From JAMLJG01 sp035327585 (GTDB taxonomy: Bacteria; Verrucomicrobiota; Kiritimatiellia; CAIVKH01), in NCBI GenBank assembly GCA_035327585.1, contig DAOLDD010000003.1:1-64000 (forward strand): 64,000 nucleotides of DNA, read 5' to 3'. The notes below the pieces were generated by a model that had not been told where the DNA came from, made no database searches, and saw only the letters and a list, made by a program, of their open reading frames with translations. Positions 50,485-58,131 of this stretch are shown here, in pieces. The first letter of the stretch is position 1. Each line of letters starts with the position of its first letter. Made by a program: the position numbers and the translations under genes.

Positions 50485-51595
50485 GCCGGGGCGAGCACTG
50501 AATCCTTTGCCCTTCATCGCCGTGGCGATGGCGGCCATGCTCATCGCCACGTGGGCAGGCCTGGTCCGGCTGGGTTGGATGTGGCCCGTACCGCAACCCG
50601 GCTGGGTCCTGCACCACGGTCCGTTGATGGTGTGCGGTTTCCTCGGCACGGTTATTGGCGTGGAGCGCGCGGTGGCGCTCGGGCGCCGCTGGACGTTTCT
50701 CGGCCCGCTGTTCACCGCCACGGGGACGGCGCTGCTGCTGCTCGGGGTTCCCGGCGCGTGGGGACCGATGTTGATCGCGGCGGGCAGCGTGCATTTGCTT
50801 TTCGTCTTCGCCGCGATTGCGCGCATCCACGCGGCGCCCTACACAGCGGTGATGGCGGGCGGCGCGCTGCTTTGGGCCGTCGGAAATGCCCTGTGGCTAT
50901 CGGGCCGCCCCGTCCCCTACGTCGTATTTTGGTGGGCCGGATTCCTGGTGCTGACCATCGCGGGCGAACGCCTGGAATTGGGACGCGTGCTGCCCACGGC
51001 CCCGCGCATCCGCCTCCTGCTCTACGCCGCATGCGCCGTGTTTGCGCTCGGCCTGCTCGTGGCGCTCGCCCACCATGACGCGGGCGTCCGGATCGCGGGC
51101 TTCGGCTGGCTGGGCATCGCCCTCTGGTTGCTCGCGTTCGACGTCGCGAGGCGCACAGTCAAAACATCCGGGTTGACCCGCTTCATCGCCGTTTGCCTGA
51201 TCGCGGGCTACGTCTGGCTAGCGATCGCGGGCGTGCTGGCGCTCGTGCACGGCGGCGCACTCGCGGGATTTGCGTACGATGCGATGCTGCACGCGGTCTT
51301 CGTCGGCTTCGTGATCTCCATGATCTTCGGCCACGCGCCGGTGATTTTTCCCGCCGTGACGGGTCGCGCGCTGCCGTACTCCCCCTGGTTCTACGGCCAC
51401 CTCGCGCTGCTGCATGTGTCGCTGCTCGTGCGCACCGCCGGCGACCTCACCGGGCAACTCGCCCTGCGCAAATGGGGCGGCCTGCTCAACGCCGTAGCGA
51501 TTTTACTTTTTCTGGCGCTCACCCTGCGTGGTGCGCTGGCAAAACGTTCCCTCACCGGGGCCGATGCGCGTCACTCAGGGTCCGCAACTGGGTGA
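50477..51595 (+). CDS. NnrS-like polytopic membrane protein
   Basis: 372 residues, GTG start, about 11-12 hydrophobic helices. It has NnrS-like features: LHHGPLMVCGFLGTVIGVERAVALG near the N-terminus, and MLHAVFVGFVISMIFGHAPVIFPAVTGRALPYSP in the second half, with histidines positioned for haem or metal binding. NnrS proteins are tied to nitric-oxide stress, but no other denitrification gene is here. The end overlaps the reverse-strand hxlR gene by 44 bases. Confidence 0.7.
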   Translation: MTEPGRALNPLPFIAVAMAAMLIATWAGLVRLGWMWPVPQPGWVLHHGPLMVCGFLGTVIGVERAVALGRRWTFLGPLFTATGTALLLLGVPGAWGPMLIAAGSVHLLFVFAAIARIHAAPYTAVMAGGALLWAVGNALWLSGRPVPYVVFWWAGFLVLTIAGERLELGRVLPTAPRIRLLLYAACAVFALGLLVALAHHDAGVRIAGFGWLGIALWLLAFDVARRTVKTSGLTRFIAVCLIAGYVWLAIAGVLALVHGGALAGFAYDAMLHAVFVGFVISMIFGHAPVIFPAVTGRALPYSPWFYGHLALLHVSLLVRTAGDLTGQLALRKWGGLLNAVAILLFLALTLRGALAKRSLTGADARHSGSATG

Positions 51596-51878
51596 TCACC
51601 CGCGCGAGTTTCCGACCCACCGGAGTCAGGGCATATTCGACGTGCTGCACGCGCTCCGGGATTTCCGTGCGGACGATCAGGCCATAGCCGAGCAGTTTGC
51701 GGAGACGCTCGTTCAAAATCTTTTTTGAGATGCCCGGAATGTAGCGCTCCAACGCACCCGGACGCCGCACGCCTTCGGACAAGGCCACCACGACGCCGGC
51801 GGACCATTTGCAACCGACCACATCTTCAAGGCTCCGGTAGTTCGTGCGTTCGGACAGGGGAATGAATTTGCGCTTCAT
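51552..51878 (-). CDS. HxlR-family transcriptional regulator
   Basis: 108 residues, one winged-helix domain: LEDVVGCKWSAGVVVALSEGVRRPGALERYIPGISKKILNERLRKLLGYGLIVRTEIPERVQHVEYALTPVGRKL. The single cysteine (VGCKWS, about residue 23) is at the position used by redox-sensing HxlR members such as HypR/YodB. A GGTCAC-N6-GTGCCC dyad lies 38 bases upstream of its start, and a perfect version lies before the thioredoxin-like gene at 52290, suggesting both are targets. Confidence 0.85.
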   Translation of the reverse strand: MKRKFIPLSERTNYRSLEDVVGCKWSAGVVVALSEGVRRPGALERYIPGISKKILNERLRKLLGYGLIVRTEIPERVQHVEYALTPVGRKLARVITQLRTLSDAHRPR

Positions 51879-51915
51879 CCGCCCTGCCTAACGCAATTGT
51901 TCCCCACCGTCAACC

Positions 51916-51933
51916 GGTCACCATTTTGTGCCC
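51916..51933. promoter_or_regulatory. Candidate HxlR operator 1
   Basis: GGTCAC-CATTTT-GTGCCC, a 6-6-6 dyad with one mismatch, 38 bases upstream of the hxlR start. It is part of a 22-base direct repeat (51913-51934) whose other copy is 52194-52215. Confidence 0.5.
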
Positions 51934-51952
51934 ATACCCCAGTGTTGCGCCC

Positions 51953-52157
51953 CCACCGGCCTCGCGCCGGTGGAGCGAAAGTTCCCACGGCTACCGGGAG
52001 ATATCTCCAGCATCCGCGCCTCAACGCATCCGCGACGCGGATGCGAAAACGCACGCGTTTTCGACCGCGCATCCGCGCGGGCGTTGGGTCGCGGATTATT
52101 TCGGTTGTCATCCGGTAGCCGGATCCAACTGCTACACCACCGGCGCGAGGCCGGTGG
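51953..52157. repeat. Inverted pair of REP hairpins with internal palindromes
   Basis: CCACCGGC-CTCGC-GCCGGTGG (51953-51973) followed by AGCGAAAGTTCC, and CCACCGGC-GCGAG-GCCGGTGG (52137-52157), the same hairpin in reverse orientation. Between them are GCATCCGC-GAC-GCGGATGC (52027-52045 region) and CGAAAACGC-AC-GCGTTTTCG, and matching CTACCGG/CCGGTAG arms. The 411-base spacer (51879-52289) holds no supported gene; it looks like a mobile palindromic module lodged between two HxlR-type operator copies. Confidence 0.65.
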
Positions 52158-52196
52158 GGTCGTGTGCAGTTAATGTCCGCCAAGTAGCGATTGACC

Positions 52197-52214
52197 GGGC
52201 ACCATTTTGTGCCC
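52197..52214. promoter_or_regulatory. Candidate HxlR operator 2
   Basis: GGGCAC-CATTTT-GTGCCC, a perfect 6-6-6 dyad, 75 bases upstream of the thioredoxin-like start. The same spacer as operator 1 and only one base difference in the arms. Confidence 0.5.
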
Positions 52215-52289
52215 ACTGGCAATGCGACCCACGTCCGCTAGGTTCAAGGTGTGGCACATGGTGCGCCGCGAAACAACAGGAGAAAGAGC

Positions 52290-52526
52290 ATGAAAAGCAA
52301 AGCCGTATTCTACCACGCCGGATGCCCGGTGTGCGTCGCCGCCGAACAGCATGTCGCCGCCGCGCTGGACCCCCAGCGGTTCGACGTCGAGATCGTCCAT
52401 CTCGGCGAAACGAAAAGCCGCGGCGCCGAGGCGGAGGCCGCAGGCGTCAAGTCTGTGCCCGCGCTGGTGCTGGACGGCGCGCCGTTTCACATCAACTTCG
52501 GCGCCCCGCTCAGCGCGCTGAAGTAG
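52290..52526 (+). CDS. Thioredoxin-like small protein (CPVC)
   Basis: 78 residues starting MKSKAVFYHAGCPVCVAAEQHVAAAL, preceded by AGGAG. Glutaredoxin/thioredoxin-like fold with active site CPVC (12-15) and cis-Pro segment VKSVPALVLDGAPFHINFG. Unlike the arsenic-cluster homologue it stands alone; the candidate HxlR dyad upstream suggests redox-responsive control. Confidence 0.82.
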   Translation: MKSKAVFYHAGCPVCVAAEQHVAAALDPQRFDVEIVHLGETKSRGAEAEAAGVKSVPALVLDGAPFHINFGAPLSALK

Positions 52527-52561
52527 GTGCGCGCCTGCGCGGCTGAAACGCCGCGCAGGCG

Positions 52562-52924
52562 TTACACCGCCGACCCGGCCAGCAAAAGCCAGCCGGTGAA
52601 GAAGATCGCGCCGCCGGCGGGCGAGCATTTCAGCAGGCCGCGCCGTCCGGTGAAGGCGAAGCCGTACATCGCGCCCGTGAACAACAGGATGCCGAGCAGG
52701 AACGCAACGCCAGCGGCCAGCACAAGCGCGTTCTGGTTCGCAATCAGGGCGTGCGAGGTCCACAACAGACCCATCGAGTGGATGAACTGGTACCGCATCC
52801 CGACCTCCAACATCGCCAGGCGCTCGCGTGGGATGAAACGCTCCAGCACATGCGCCCGCGCCCCACCCAATCCCACCGCCGTGGCGGCGGACAGACATCC
52901 GACTACAAATAGAATTCGCTCCAT
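52562..52924 (-). CDS. DUF423 family membrane protein
   Basis: 120 residues from MERILFVVGCLSAATAVGLGGARAHVL, with GGAGA upstream. Four hydrophobic helices and the DUF423 signatures GxxGAHxL-like GARAHVLER and GAMYGFAFTGRRGLLKCSPAGGAIFFTGWLLL. Function unknown across the family. The upstream 167-base gap to the divergent DUF4405 gene contains TATACT-like and GACAGTATAGTC sequences that could be a promoter. Confidence 0.85.
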   Translation of the reverse strand: MERILFVVGCLSAATAVGLGGARAHVLERFIPRERLAMLEVGMRYQFIHSMGLLWTSHALIANQNALVLAAGVAFLLGILLFTGAMYGFAFTGRRGLLKCSPAGGAIFFTGWLLLAGSAV

Positions 52925-53091
52925 ATTCAATCTCCTAATTCGGACAGTATAGTCTTTATTACACATCGTCCACCGCAAACCGCATCGGGGATTCACGGAT
53001 GGCGCAAATCAGGTCATGGCCTGCGTAAGATGAATCGACAATGTCCACTTCACGTAGGACGTTGCTGGAGAGGACACAGATCGGGGACCCC

Positions 53092-53511
53092 ATGAACAAA
53101 CTCGCTTGGAACCGCATCATTGATTTCCTGCTCTGGATCGCGATCTGCCTCATGCTCGCGACGGGGTTTATCCTGCGCTACCGCCTGCCGCCGGGCAGCC
53201 GGGGCGGTGGCGGACTGTCCATCTGGGATTGGTCGCGGCACGACTGGGGCGACCTGCACACCTGGCTCGCCTATACGGTCTGCGGTCTCGTGGTCCTTCA
53301 TCTCCTGCTGCACTGGCGCTGGTTGTGGTACACCGCGTGGCCGCGCCTGAAATGGCCGGTACTCGCCGGCCTGCTCGCAGGATTGTTGCTGGTCGCGGGC
53401 GTCTGGCTGCTGCCCATTGAACGCGGCGACTCGGACGTGCACGGCGGCGGGAGTGCGGGGCGGGGTCAGGGCGATGGCGGCGGCTACCGCGGTGGGCGCG
53501 GCGGCCCCTGA
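53092..53511 (+). CDS. DUF4405-like membrane protein
   Basis: 139 residues from MNKLAWNRIIDFLLWIAIC (an ATG at 53041 is possible). Three or four membrane helices with histidines spaced as in small b-type cytochromes (DLHTWLAYTVCGLVVLHLLLHWRW). C-terminal tail GGGSAGRGQGDGGGYRGGRGGP is Gly/Arg-rich and probably disordered. DUF4405 members are thought to bind haem; no redox partner is adjacent. Confidence 0.7.
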   Translation: MNKLAWNRIIDFLLWIAICLMLATGFILRYRLPPGSRGGGGLSIWDWSRHDWGDLHTWLAYTVCGLVVLHLLLHWRWLWYTAWPRLKWPVLAGLLAGLLLVAGVWLLPIERGDSDVHGGGSAGRGQGDGGGYRGGRGGP

Positions 53512-53581
53512 CCTAAACGCATGGCGATATTCATTCCGCCTTGACGGATCGAAGGTAGAGCGCGGATGATCCGGCTTCGAC

Positions 53582-54388
53582 ATGAGTCACGTCCGAAACA
53601 GTGCCATTCCCCTCATCGCCGGGCTCAACGCCGACGACATCGATCGCCTCAAGAAATCGATGGTCACGCGTAAAGTGGACGGCAATGAAACCATCTTCTG
53701 GGCCGGCGACCAGGGAACCGATTTCTTCATCATTGAATCCGGACGCGTCCTGTTGAATCTCCAGGACGATGCCGGACGGGAAACACGGTTGGCCACCCTG
53801 GGCCCGGGCGACTGTTTCGGCGAAATTTCCCTCCTCGACGGCGGACCGAGAACGGCGACCTGCCGGGCCGACACCGCGGTTACCTTGCACGTCCTTTCCC
53901 GAACCGCTTTTTTTGATTTCCTCAAAAACCACCCCTCGGCGGCTCTTCACCTTCTCGAGACCTTAGGACAGCGCCAGCGCGAAACCCTCGCGCAACTGCG
54001 TGCGGTGCGAAATTCCAATGAGGCGGTCAAAGAAACGGTGGAAGTCGGTCCGCTGTGGCCCCGGATCGCCGACCGCATTGCGACCATCAGCGCCAGCAAA
54101 CAATTTCTCGTCCTGCATATTTTCTGGTTCGCCATTTGGATCGCATACAATTTGCTGCTGGAGGAGAAGGCATTCGACCCCTACCCGTTCGGTTTCCTGA
54201 CCATGACCGTCTCGCTGGAGGCCATCTTCCTCTCCATCTTCGTCCTCGTCAGCGCGAACCGGCAGAGCGAACGCGACCGGATCCGTGCGGACGTCGACCA
54301 CCAGGTCAACCTCAAGGCCCACAACGAACTCCTTGAGCTTCAGCGAAAAATGGACCGCCTCGCTGATAAACTTTCCGACGACAAATAA
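53582..54388 (+). CDS. Cyclic-nucleotide-binding domain fused to DUF1003
   Basis: 268 residues. N-terminal cNMP-binding jelly roll (about 10-125: IFWAGDQGTDFFIIESGRVLLNL, LGPGDCFGEISLLDGGPRTATCRADT) with a phosphate-cassette-like GEISLLDGGPRTA. C-terminal DUF1003 domain (about 150-265: ADRIATISASKQFLVLHIFWFAIWIAYN, FDPYPFGFLTMTVSLEAIFLSIFVLVSANRQSERDRIRADVDHQVNLKAHNE) with two membrane helices. No DNA-binding domain, so it probably senses a nucleotide at the membrane. This fusion is known in several phyla. Confidence 0.85.
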   Translation: MSHVRNSAIPLIAGLNADDIDRLKKSMVTRKVDGNETIFWAGDQGTDFFIIESGRVLLNLQDDAGRETRLATLGPGDCFGEISLLDGGPRTATCRADTAVTLHVLSRTAFFDFLKNHPSAALHLLETLGQRQRETLAQLRAVRNSNEAVKETVEVGPLWPRIADRIATISASKQFLVLHIFWFAIWIAYNLLLEEKAFDPYPFGFLTMTVSLEAIFLSIFVLVSANRQSERDRIRADVDHQVNLKAHNELLELQRKMDRLADKLSDDK

Positions 54389-54460
54389 TAACGCCGCTCC
54401 AAACGCCTTTCCGCCTCGCCCCTTGAGTCACGGGGGCCACCTGTGCAACAGTGACGCATC

Positions 54461-55813
54461 GTGCGTGATGTCCCACCAACCGCGGTGTCGTTTGCAGAAG
54501 CCCTGCACGTCTGGACTCGTATCGGATTGTTGAGCTTCGGCGGGCCCGCCGGACAGATCGCGCTGATGCACCGGGTGCTCGTCGAGGAAAAGCGCTGGAT
54601 CAGCGAGAGCCGGTTCCTGCACGCGCTGAATTACTGCATGCTGTTGCCCGGCCCGGAGGCGATGCAACTGGCCACATACGTCGGCTGGCTGTTGCACGGC
54701 TGGCGCGGCGGACTGGCCGCGGGCGGCCTTTTTGTCCTGCCGGGTTTTGTCGCGATCCTCGCCCTCTCCATTCTCTACGCCTTCCACCAACAGGCCGCCC
54801 TTGTCACCGGTATCTTCTTCGGCCTGAAAGCGGCGACGCTCGCCATCGTCGTCGAAGCGGTCATCCGAATCGGCCGACGCACGCTCAAGAACCGGGCAAT
54901 GTTGATGATCGCCGCCGCCGCATATGTCGCGATTGGTCTGTTCATGACGCCCTTCCCTCTCGTGATTCTGGGCGCGGGTTTGCTTGGCCTGATCGGCGGC
55001 CGGCTGCGTCCCGGCCTCTTCTGCATCATCCAGGGGCCGGCCACAACGGCGGGAGATGAAACATCCGCGCGGCGATCAACTCCCGGCACCGTGAGGACAC
55101 TGGCGACCGGCGCAACCTGGCTTGCCGTCTGGGCGCTGCCCATCGCAATCCTGCTCTCCCTTTTCGGCCCCACGCACGTGCTCACGAAAATCGCGTTCTT
55201 CTTCAGCAAGGCCGCTGTCGTGACGTTCGGCGGGGCCTACGCCGTGCTCGCCTACATGGCGCAGCAGGCGGTGGAGGTCTACGGCTGGCTGAAACCGGGC
55301 GAGATGCTCGACGGCTTGAGCATGGCGGAAACCACGCCGGGCCCGCTGATCATGGTGACCCAGTTCGTCGCCTTCATGGGCGCATGGCGATTGCCCGCCC
55401 CCTTCGAGCCCCTGACCGCCGCCCTGCTCGCTTCCTGCATCGCGACCTGGGTCACCTTCGCGCCGTGTTTCCTGTGGATCTTCCTCGGCGCGCCGTACGT
55501 CGAGCGGCTGCGCGAAAAGCGAATCCTCTCCGCCGGCCTTTCCGCCATCACCGCAGCCGTCGTCGGCGTCATCCTGAATCTCTCCATCTGGTTCGGGGTC
55601 CACGTGCTGTTTCATGGCGTCACGGAGTGGCGTGGGTACGGGTTGCGGCTTCTGCTGCCGGACCTGACTTCCATCGATCCCGCCGCGTGGTTGATCGGCA
55701 TTGGGGCCCTCATCGCCCTCGCCCGTCTTCGCTGGAACCTGATCCTCGTGCTCGCCCTCTCCTCGGCAGCCGGCATCGCCTGGATGTTCAGCGGTCACAT
55801 GGCCGCGCACTAA
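54461..55813 (+). CDS. chrA: Chromate transporter (ChrA family, two-domain)
   Basis: 450 residues, GTG start. Two homologous CHR domains: RIGLLSFGGPAGQIALMHRVLVEEKRWISESRFLHALNYCMLLPGPEAMQLATYVGW in the first and KAAVVTFGGAYAVLAYMAQQAVEVYGWLKPGEMLDGLSMAETTPGPLIMVTQFVAFMGAW in the second. Effluxes chromate or related oxyanions. It sits near the arsenic cluster (six genes away), giving a metal/oxyanion defence flavour to the 43-56 kb region. Confidence 0.92.
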   Translation: MRDVPPTAVSFAEALHVWTRIGLLSFGGPAGQIALMHRVLVEEKRWISESRFLHALNYCMLLPGPEAMQLATYVGWLLHGWRGGLAAGGLFVLPGFVAILALSILYAFHQQAALVTGIFFGLKAATLAIVVEAVIRIGRRTLKNRAMLMIAAAAYVAIGLFMTPFPLVILGAGLLGLIGGRLRPGLFCIIQGPATTAGDETSARRSTPGTVRTLATGATWLAVWALPIAILLSLFGPTHVLTKIAFFFSKAAVVTFGGAYAVLAYMAQQAVEVYGWLKPGEMLDGLSMAETTPGPLIMVTQFVAFMGAWRLPAPFEPLTAALLASCIATWVTFAPCFLWIFLGAPYVERLREKRILSAGLSAITAAVVGVILNLSIWFGVHVLFHGVTEWRGYGLRLLLPDLTSIDPAAWLIGIGALIALARLRWNLILVLALSSAAGIAWMFSGHMAAH

Positions 55814-55955
55814 TCCGGAATCACGTTCACGTGAAGGGGAGCGATCCGGCCCCTTTTTCAGGGCTCATCTGCCATCGTCTCCAGGCGCCAAACTCCGGGG
55901 GGTTCGGGGGCAGCGCCCCCGATGCTATGCTACCCGGCATGAAAAGTATCAGCAG
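55814..55955. other. Intergenic spacer with a GC-rich hairpin after chrA
   Basis: Contains CGGGGGC-AGC-GCCCCCG (55906-55922), about 95 bases after the chrA stop. It could be a terminator lacking a U-tract. Nothing else recognisable. Confidence 0.4.
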
Positions 55956-56475
55956 ATGTCTCATCGTGTATCGAATGCTCATGCCCGCCATGTGATGCAG
56001 TTGTTTCGCCGGGGGGCTTTTTCCGCGGCGGAGGCGGCCCATGAGTTGGGCATATCCCGGCGCCGCGCATACGACCTTCGCACCGATTACTTGCGAGCCT
56101 GCGCACAGGACACCGTCTCCACATGGAAGCCCGGAGCTCGGGCGGCAACCACAAAGCCCGATGGCCTGACGAGGCCTGCGAGCTGTTGCGTCGGAGGCTT
56201 TCATCCGCTTGCAGCAAGGCCCGACAAGAGGGCCGCTCAAGCCTGCGCCCGCCAAACCACATGCCTGGTGGCCCTTCGTCTGGTCTCTCCGCCAAACCAT
56301 TCGCGTCGCCGACGACGGTCGCGGGCCCATCGGATCACAACACATTCGCCTCGACATCCCTCCTCGTACCCGCGTCGTACTCTGCCACCACCCCTCAGGG
56401 CATCACTCCATTATCGCCAAACAACCCAAGCTTCCGAAAACCCCATCCTGCTCTTCTCCAACAGACCCCGCTAAT
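55956..56475 (+). pseudogene. Transposase/integrase remnant with frameshift and missing catalytic core
   Basis: The first 50 codons encode a helix-turn-helix (HVMQLFRRGAFSAAEAAHELGISRRRAYDLRTDYL) like the N-terminus of ISNCY/IS481-type transposases. The reading then degenerates. In another frame, about 56270-56450, the sequence SLRQTIRVADDGRGPIGSQHIRLDIPPRTRVVLCHHPSGHHSIIA resembles the C-terminal beta domain of the same kind of transposase. The DDE core between them is absent, so an internal deletion plus frameshift is likely. Direct repeats just downstream (56477-56522) look like an element end. Confidence 0.55.
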
Positions 56476-56476
56476 T

Positions 56477-56522
56477 TTGTGCAGCTTTGATAACTGCAAA
56501 AAAGTGCAGGTTTGAAAACTAC
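56477..56522 (+). repeat. Direct repeats, possible IS end
   Basis: GTGCAGCTTTGATAACTGCA (56477-56496) and GTGCAGGTTTGAAAACTACA (56503-56522), 26 bases apart and 16 of 20 identical, following the transposase remnant. Repeated end sequences are typical of some IS families. No matching left end was found before 55956. Confidence 0.5.
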
Positions 56523-56599
56523 ACGGCACACATTGTCAAATTTTGCTGCCCATTCAACCCGCATTCGCCCGCCGACGGTTCATGCCCAACAACCGGCCC

Positions 56600-56685
56600 G
56601 GACGGGGGGAGAGGCCTCACCCCAACCCTCTCCCTGGGGGCGAGGGAGATATTGCAACCCGCCGGGTGAGGGTCGGGTGCGAAGC
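56600..56685. repeat. CCTCACCC/GGGTGAGG dispersed-type repeat
   Basis: CCTCACCC (56615-56622) and GGGTGAGG (56664-56671) enclose CTCCCT and AGGGAG arms that can form a long hairpin. Sequences of this sort occur as interspersed repeats in many bacteria. It ends shortly before the reverse-strand efflux operon stop. Confidence 0.5.
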
Positions 56686-56703
56686 GAAAGGATCAAAGAA
56701 CGC

Positions 56704-58131
56704 CTACTCTTCGAATAATTCCCAGCCGCCGCCGAGGGCGGTGTAGAGGGTGACGAGGGCGAGGACGGCGTCGGTTTCGGTGTTGACCAGTTCATCTTCC
56801 GCGCTGATCAGTTCGCGCTCCGCGTCGAGCACGGCCAGGAAATTCTCCTCGCCGCTTTCGAACAACTGGCGCGCGAGGGCGACGGATCGCTGGCGGCTGG
56901 CAACGGCGTCCCTCAGCATGGCCTTGGTTTCGCGCTGGCTCATGTAGCGGACGAGCGCGGTCTCGGCGTCGGCCAGGGCCTCGAGCACGGTCTGCTCATA
57001 CAGGGCAGCAGCCTCTCGCGCCTCCGCTTTTTCAGCCTGGATGCCGGCGCGGATTTGTCCGCTCTGGAAGACGGGCCAGCGGATGAAGCCGGCGCCGAGA
57101 TAGCGCGTGCTGAGTGAACTGCGCAGGTCGTCGACCGTCGCGCCGGTGCGGCCCAAGCCGCCGAGCAGGTCGAAGCGGGGGAAGAGGTCGGCCGTGGCCG
57201 CCCCGATGTCCGCGGTGGCCGCGGCCAGTGCGCGCTCCGCAGCGCGAATATCCGGCCGACGGCGCAGGAGATCGGACCCCTGCCCCAGTGGCGCCAGGTC
57301 GGGCAGCGCGGGCAGCGCCGCCGGGGCTTCCAATTCCGCCAGCAGGGCGCCGGGCGTTTCGCCGAGCAGGATGGATAGACGATGGATGCCGGCGCGAACC
57401 TCCGCATCCAGCGCGGGCAGCCGCGACTGCGTCAACTGGAGCTGGCCGCGCGCGCGGCTCAGATCAAACTCGCTGGCCTCGCCGAACCGGCGCAAGTTTT
57501 CAATGAGCGCATACGTTTTGCTTTGCAGGTCGATGTTCGCGCGCGTGATCGCGATGCGTTTCTGCGCGCCGCGCACGGCGAAATAATTGCGGGCGACCTC
57601 GGCCTGTACGGCGAGCAGCACGGCGCGCCGCCGCTCCACCTCGCCCTCCACGCGGGCGACCGCCGCCTCGCCCGCTCGGCGGACGCCGCCGAAAAGGTCG
57701 AGTTCCCAGGAGGCGCTCAACCCGAGATCGTACGCCGTCCGGTAACCGCGGTCGTCGTCGCCATCCGAAAGGCTCCGGCTTTCCCTCCTCCGCGTGACGC
57801 CGGCCTCCGCATTCACCTTCGGCCCGGCCTCGGCGCGCACCGATCGACGCAGCGCCTGCGCGCGCTCCACGCGGGCTTCCGCCGCCTGCACGGCCCGGTT
57901 ATCCCGCGCCGCGCGTTCGATGTACGAGGAAAGCAACGCATCGCCAAACCCATCCCACCACGCCGGGAATGGGTTCTGTTCATTTTCATTGCGCTCAGGC
58001 GTCGCGTCTTTCGTCGCGTCGATCCACGCCACCCCCGCGAAACGGTCCGGCGGGCGGTAGTCCGGGCCCACGGAAACGCAGCCGGCCAGCGGCAGCGCAA
58101 CCCCGCACAGCGCGAGCCAGCGCGCGCTCAC
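56704..58131 (-). CDS. RND efflux outer-membrane lipoprotein (OprM/NodT type)
   Basis: 475 residues, GTG start overlapping the stop of the pump gene (58128-58131). Lipobox LAGC near residue 18, then the NodT opening VSVGPDYRPPDRF. Two repeats of the TolC-like fold (about 70-270 and 280-470; LGLSASWELDLFGGVRRAGEAAVARVEGEVERRRAVLLAVQAEVARNYF and LLRRRPDIRAAERALAAATADIGAATADLFPRFDLLG). It forms the exit duct of the tripartite pump encoded upstream. Confidence 0.92.
   Translation of the reverse strand: MSARWLALCGVALPLAGCVSVGPDYRPPDRFAGVAWIDATKDATPERNENEQNPFPAWWDGFGDALLSSYIERAARDNRAVQAAEARVERAQALRRSVRAEAGPKVNAEAGVTRRRESRSLSDGDDDRGYRTAYDLGLSASWELDLFGGVRRAGEAAVARVEGEVERRRAVLLAVQAEVARNYFAVRGAQKRIAITRANIDLQSKTYALIENLRRFGEASEFDLSRARGQLQLTQSRLPALDAEVRAGIHRLSILLGETPGALLAELEAPAALPALPDLAPLGQGSDLLRRRPDIRAAERALAAATADIGAATADLFPRFDLLGGLGRTGATVDDLRSSLSTRYLGAGFIRWPVFQSGQIRAGIQAEKAEAREAAALYEQTVLEALADAETALVRYMSQRETKAMLRDAVASRQRSVALARQLFESGEENFLAVLDAERELISAEDELVNTETDAVLALVTLYTALGGGWELFEE

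Noticed and set aside
55827..56357. 176-codon reverse open frame between chrA and the efflux operon
   Set aside because: No similarity to a known domain and it opposes the transposase-like HTH reading, which is better supported.
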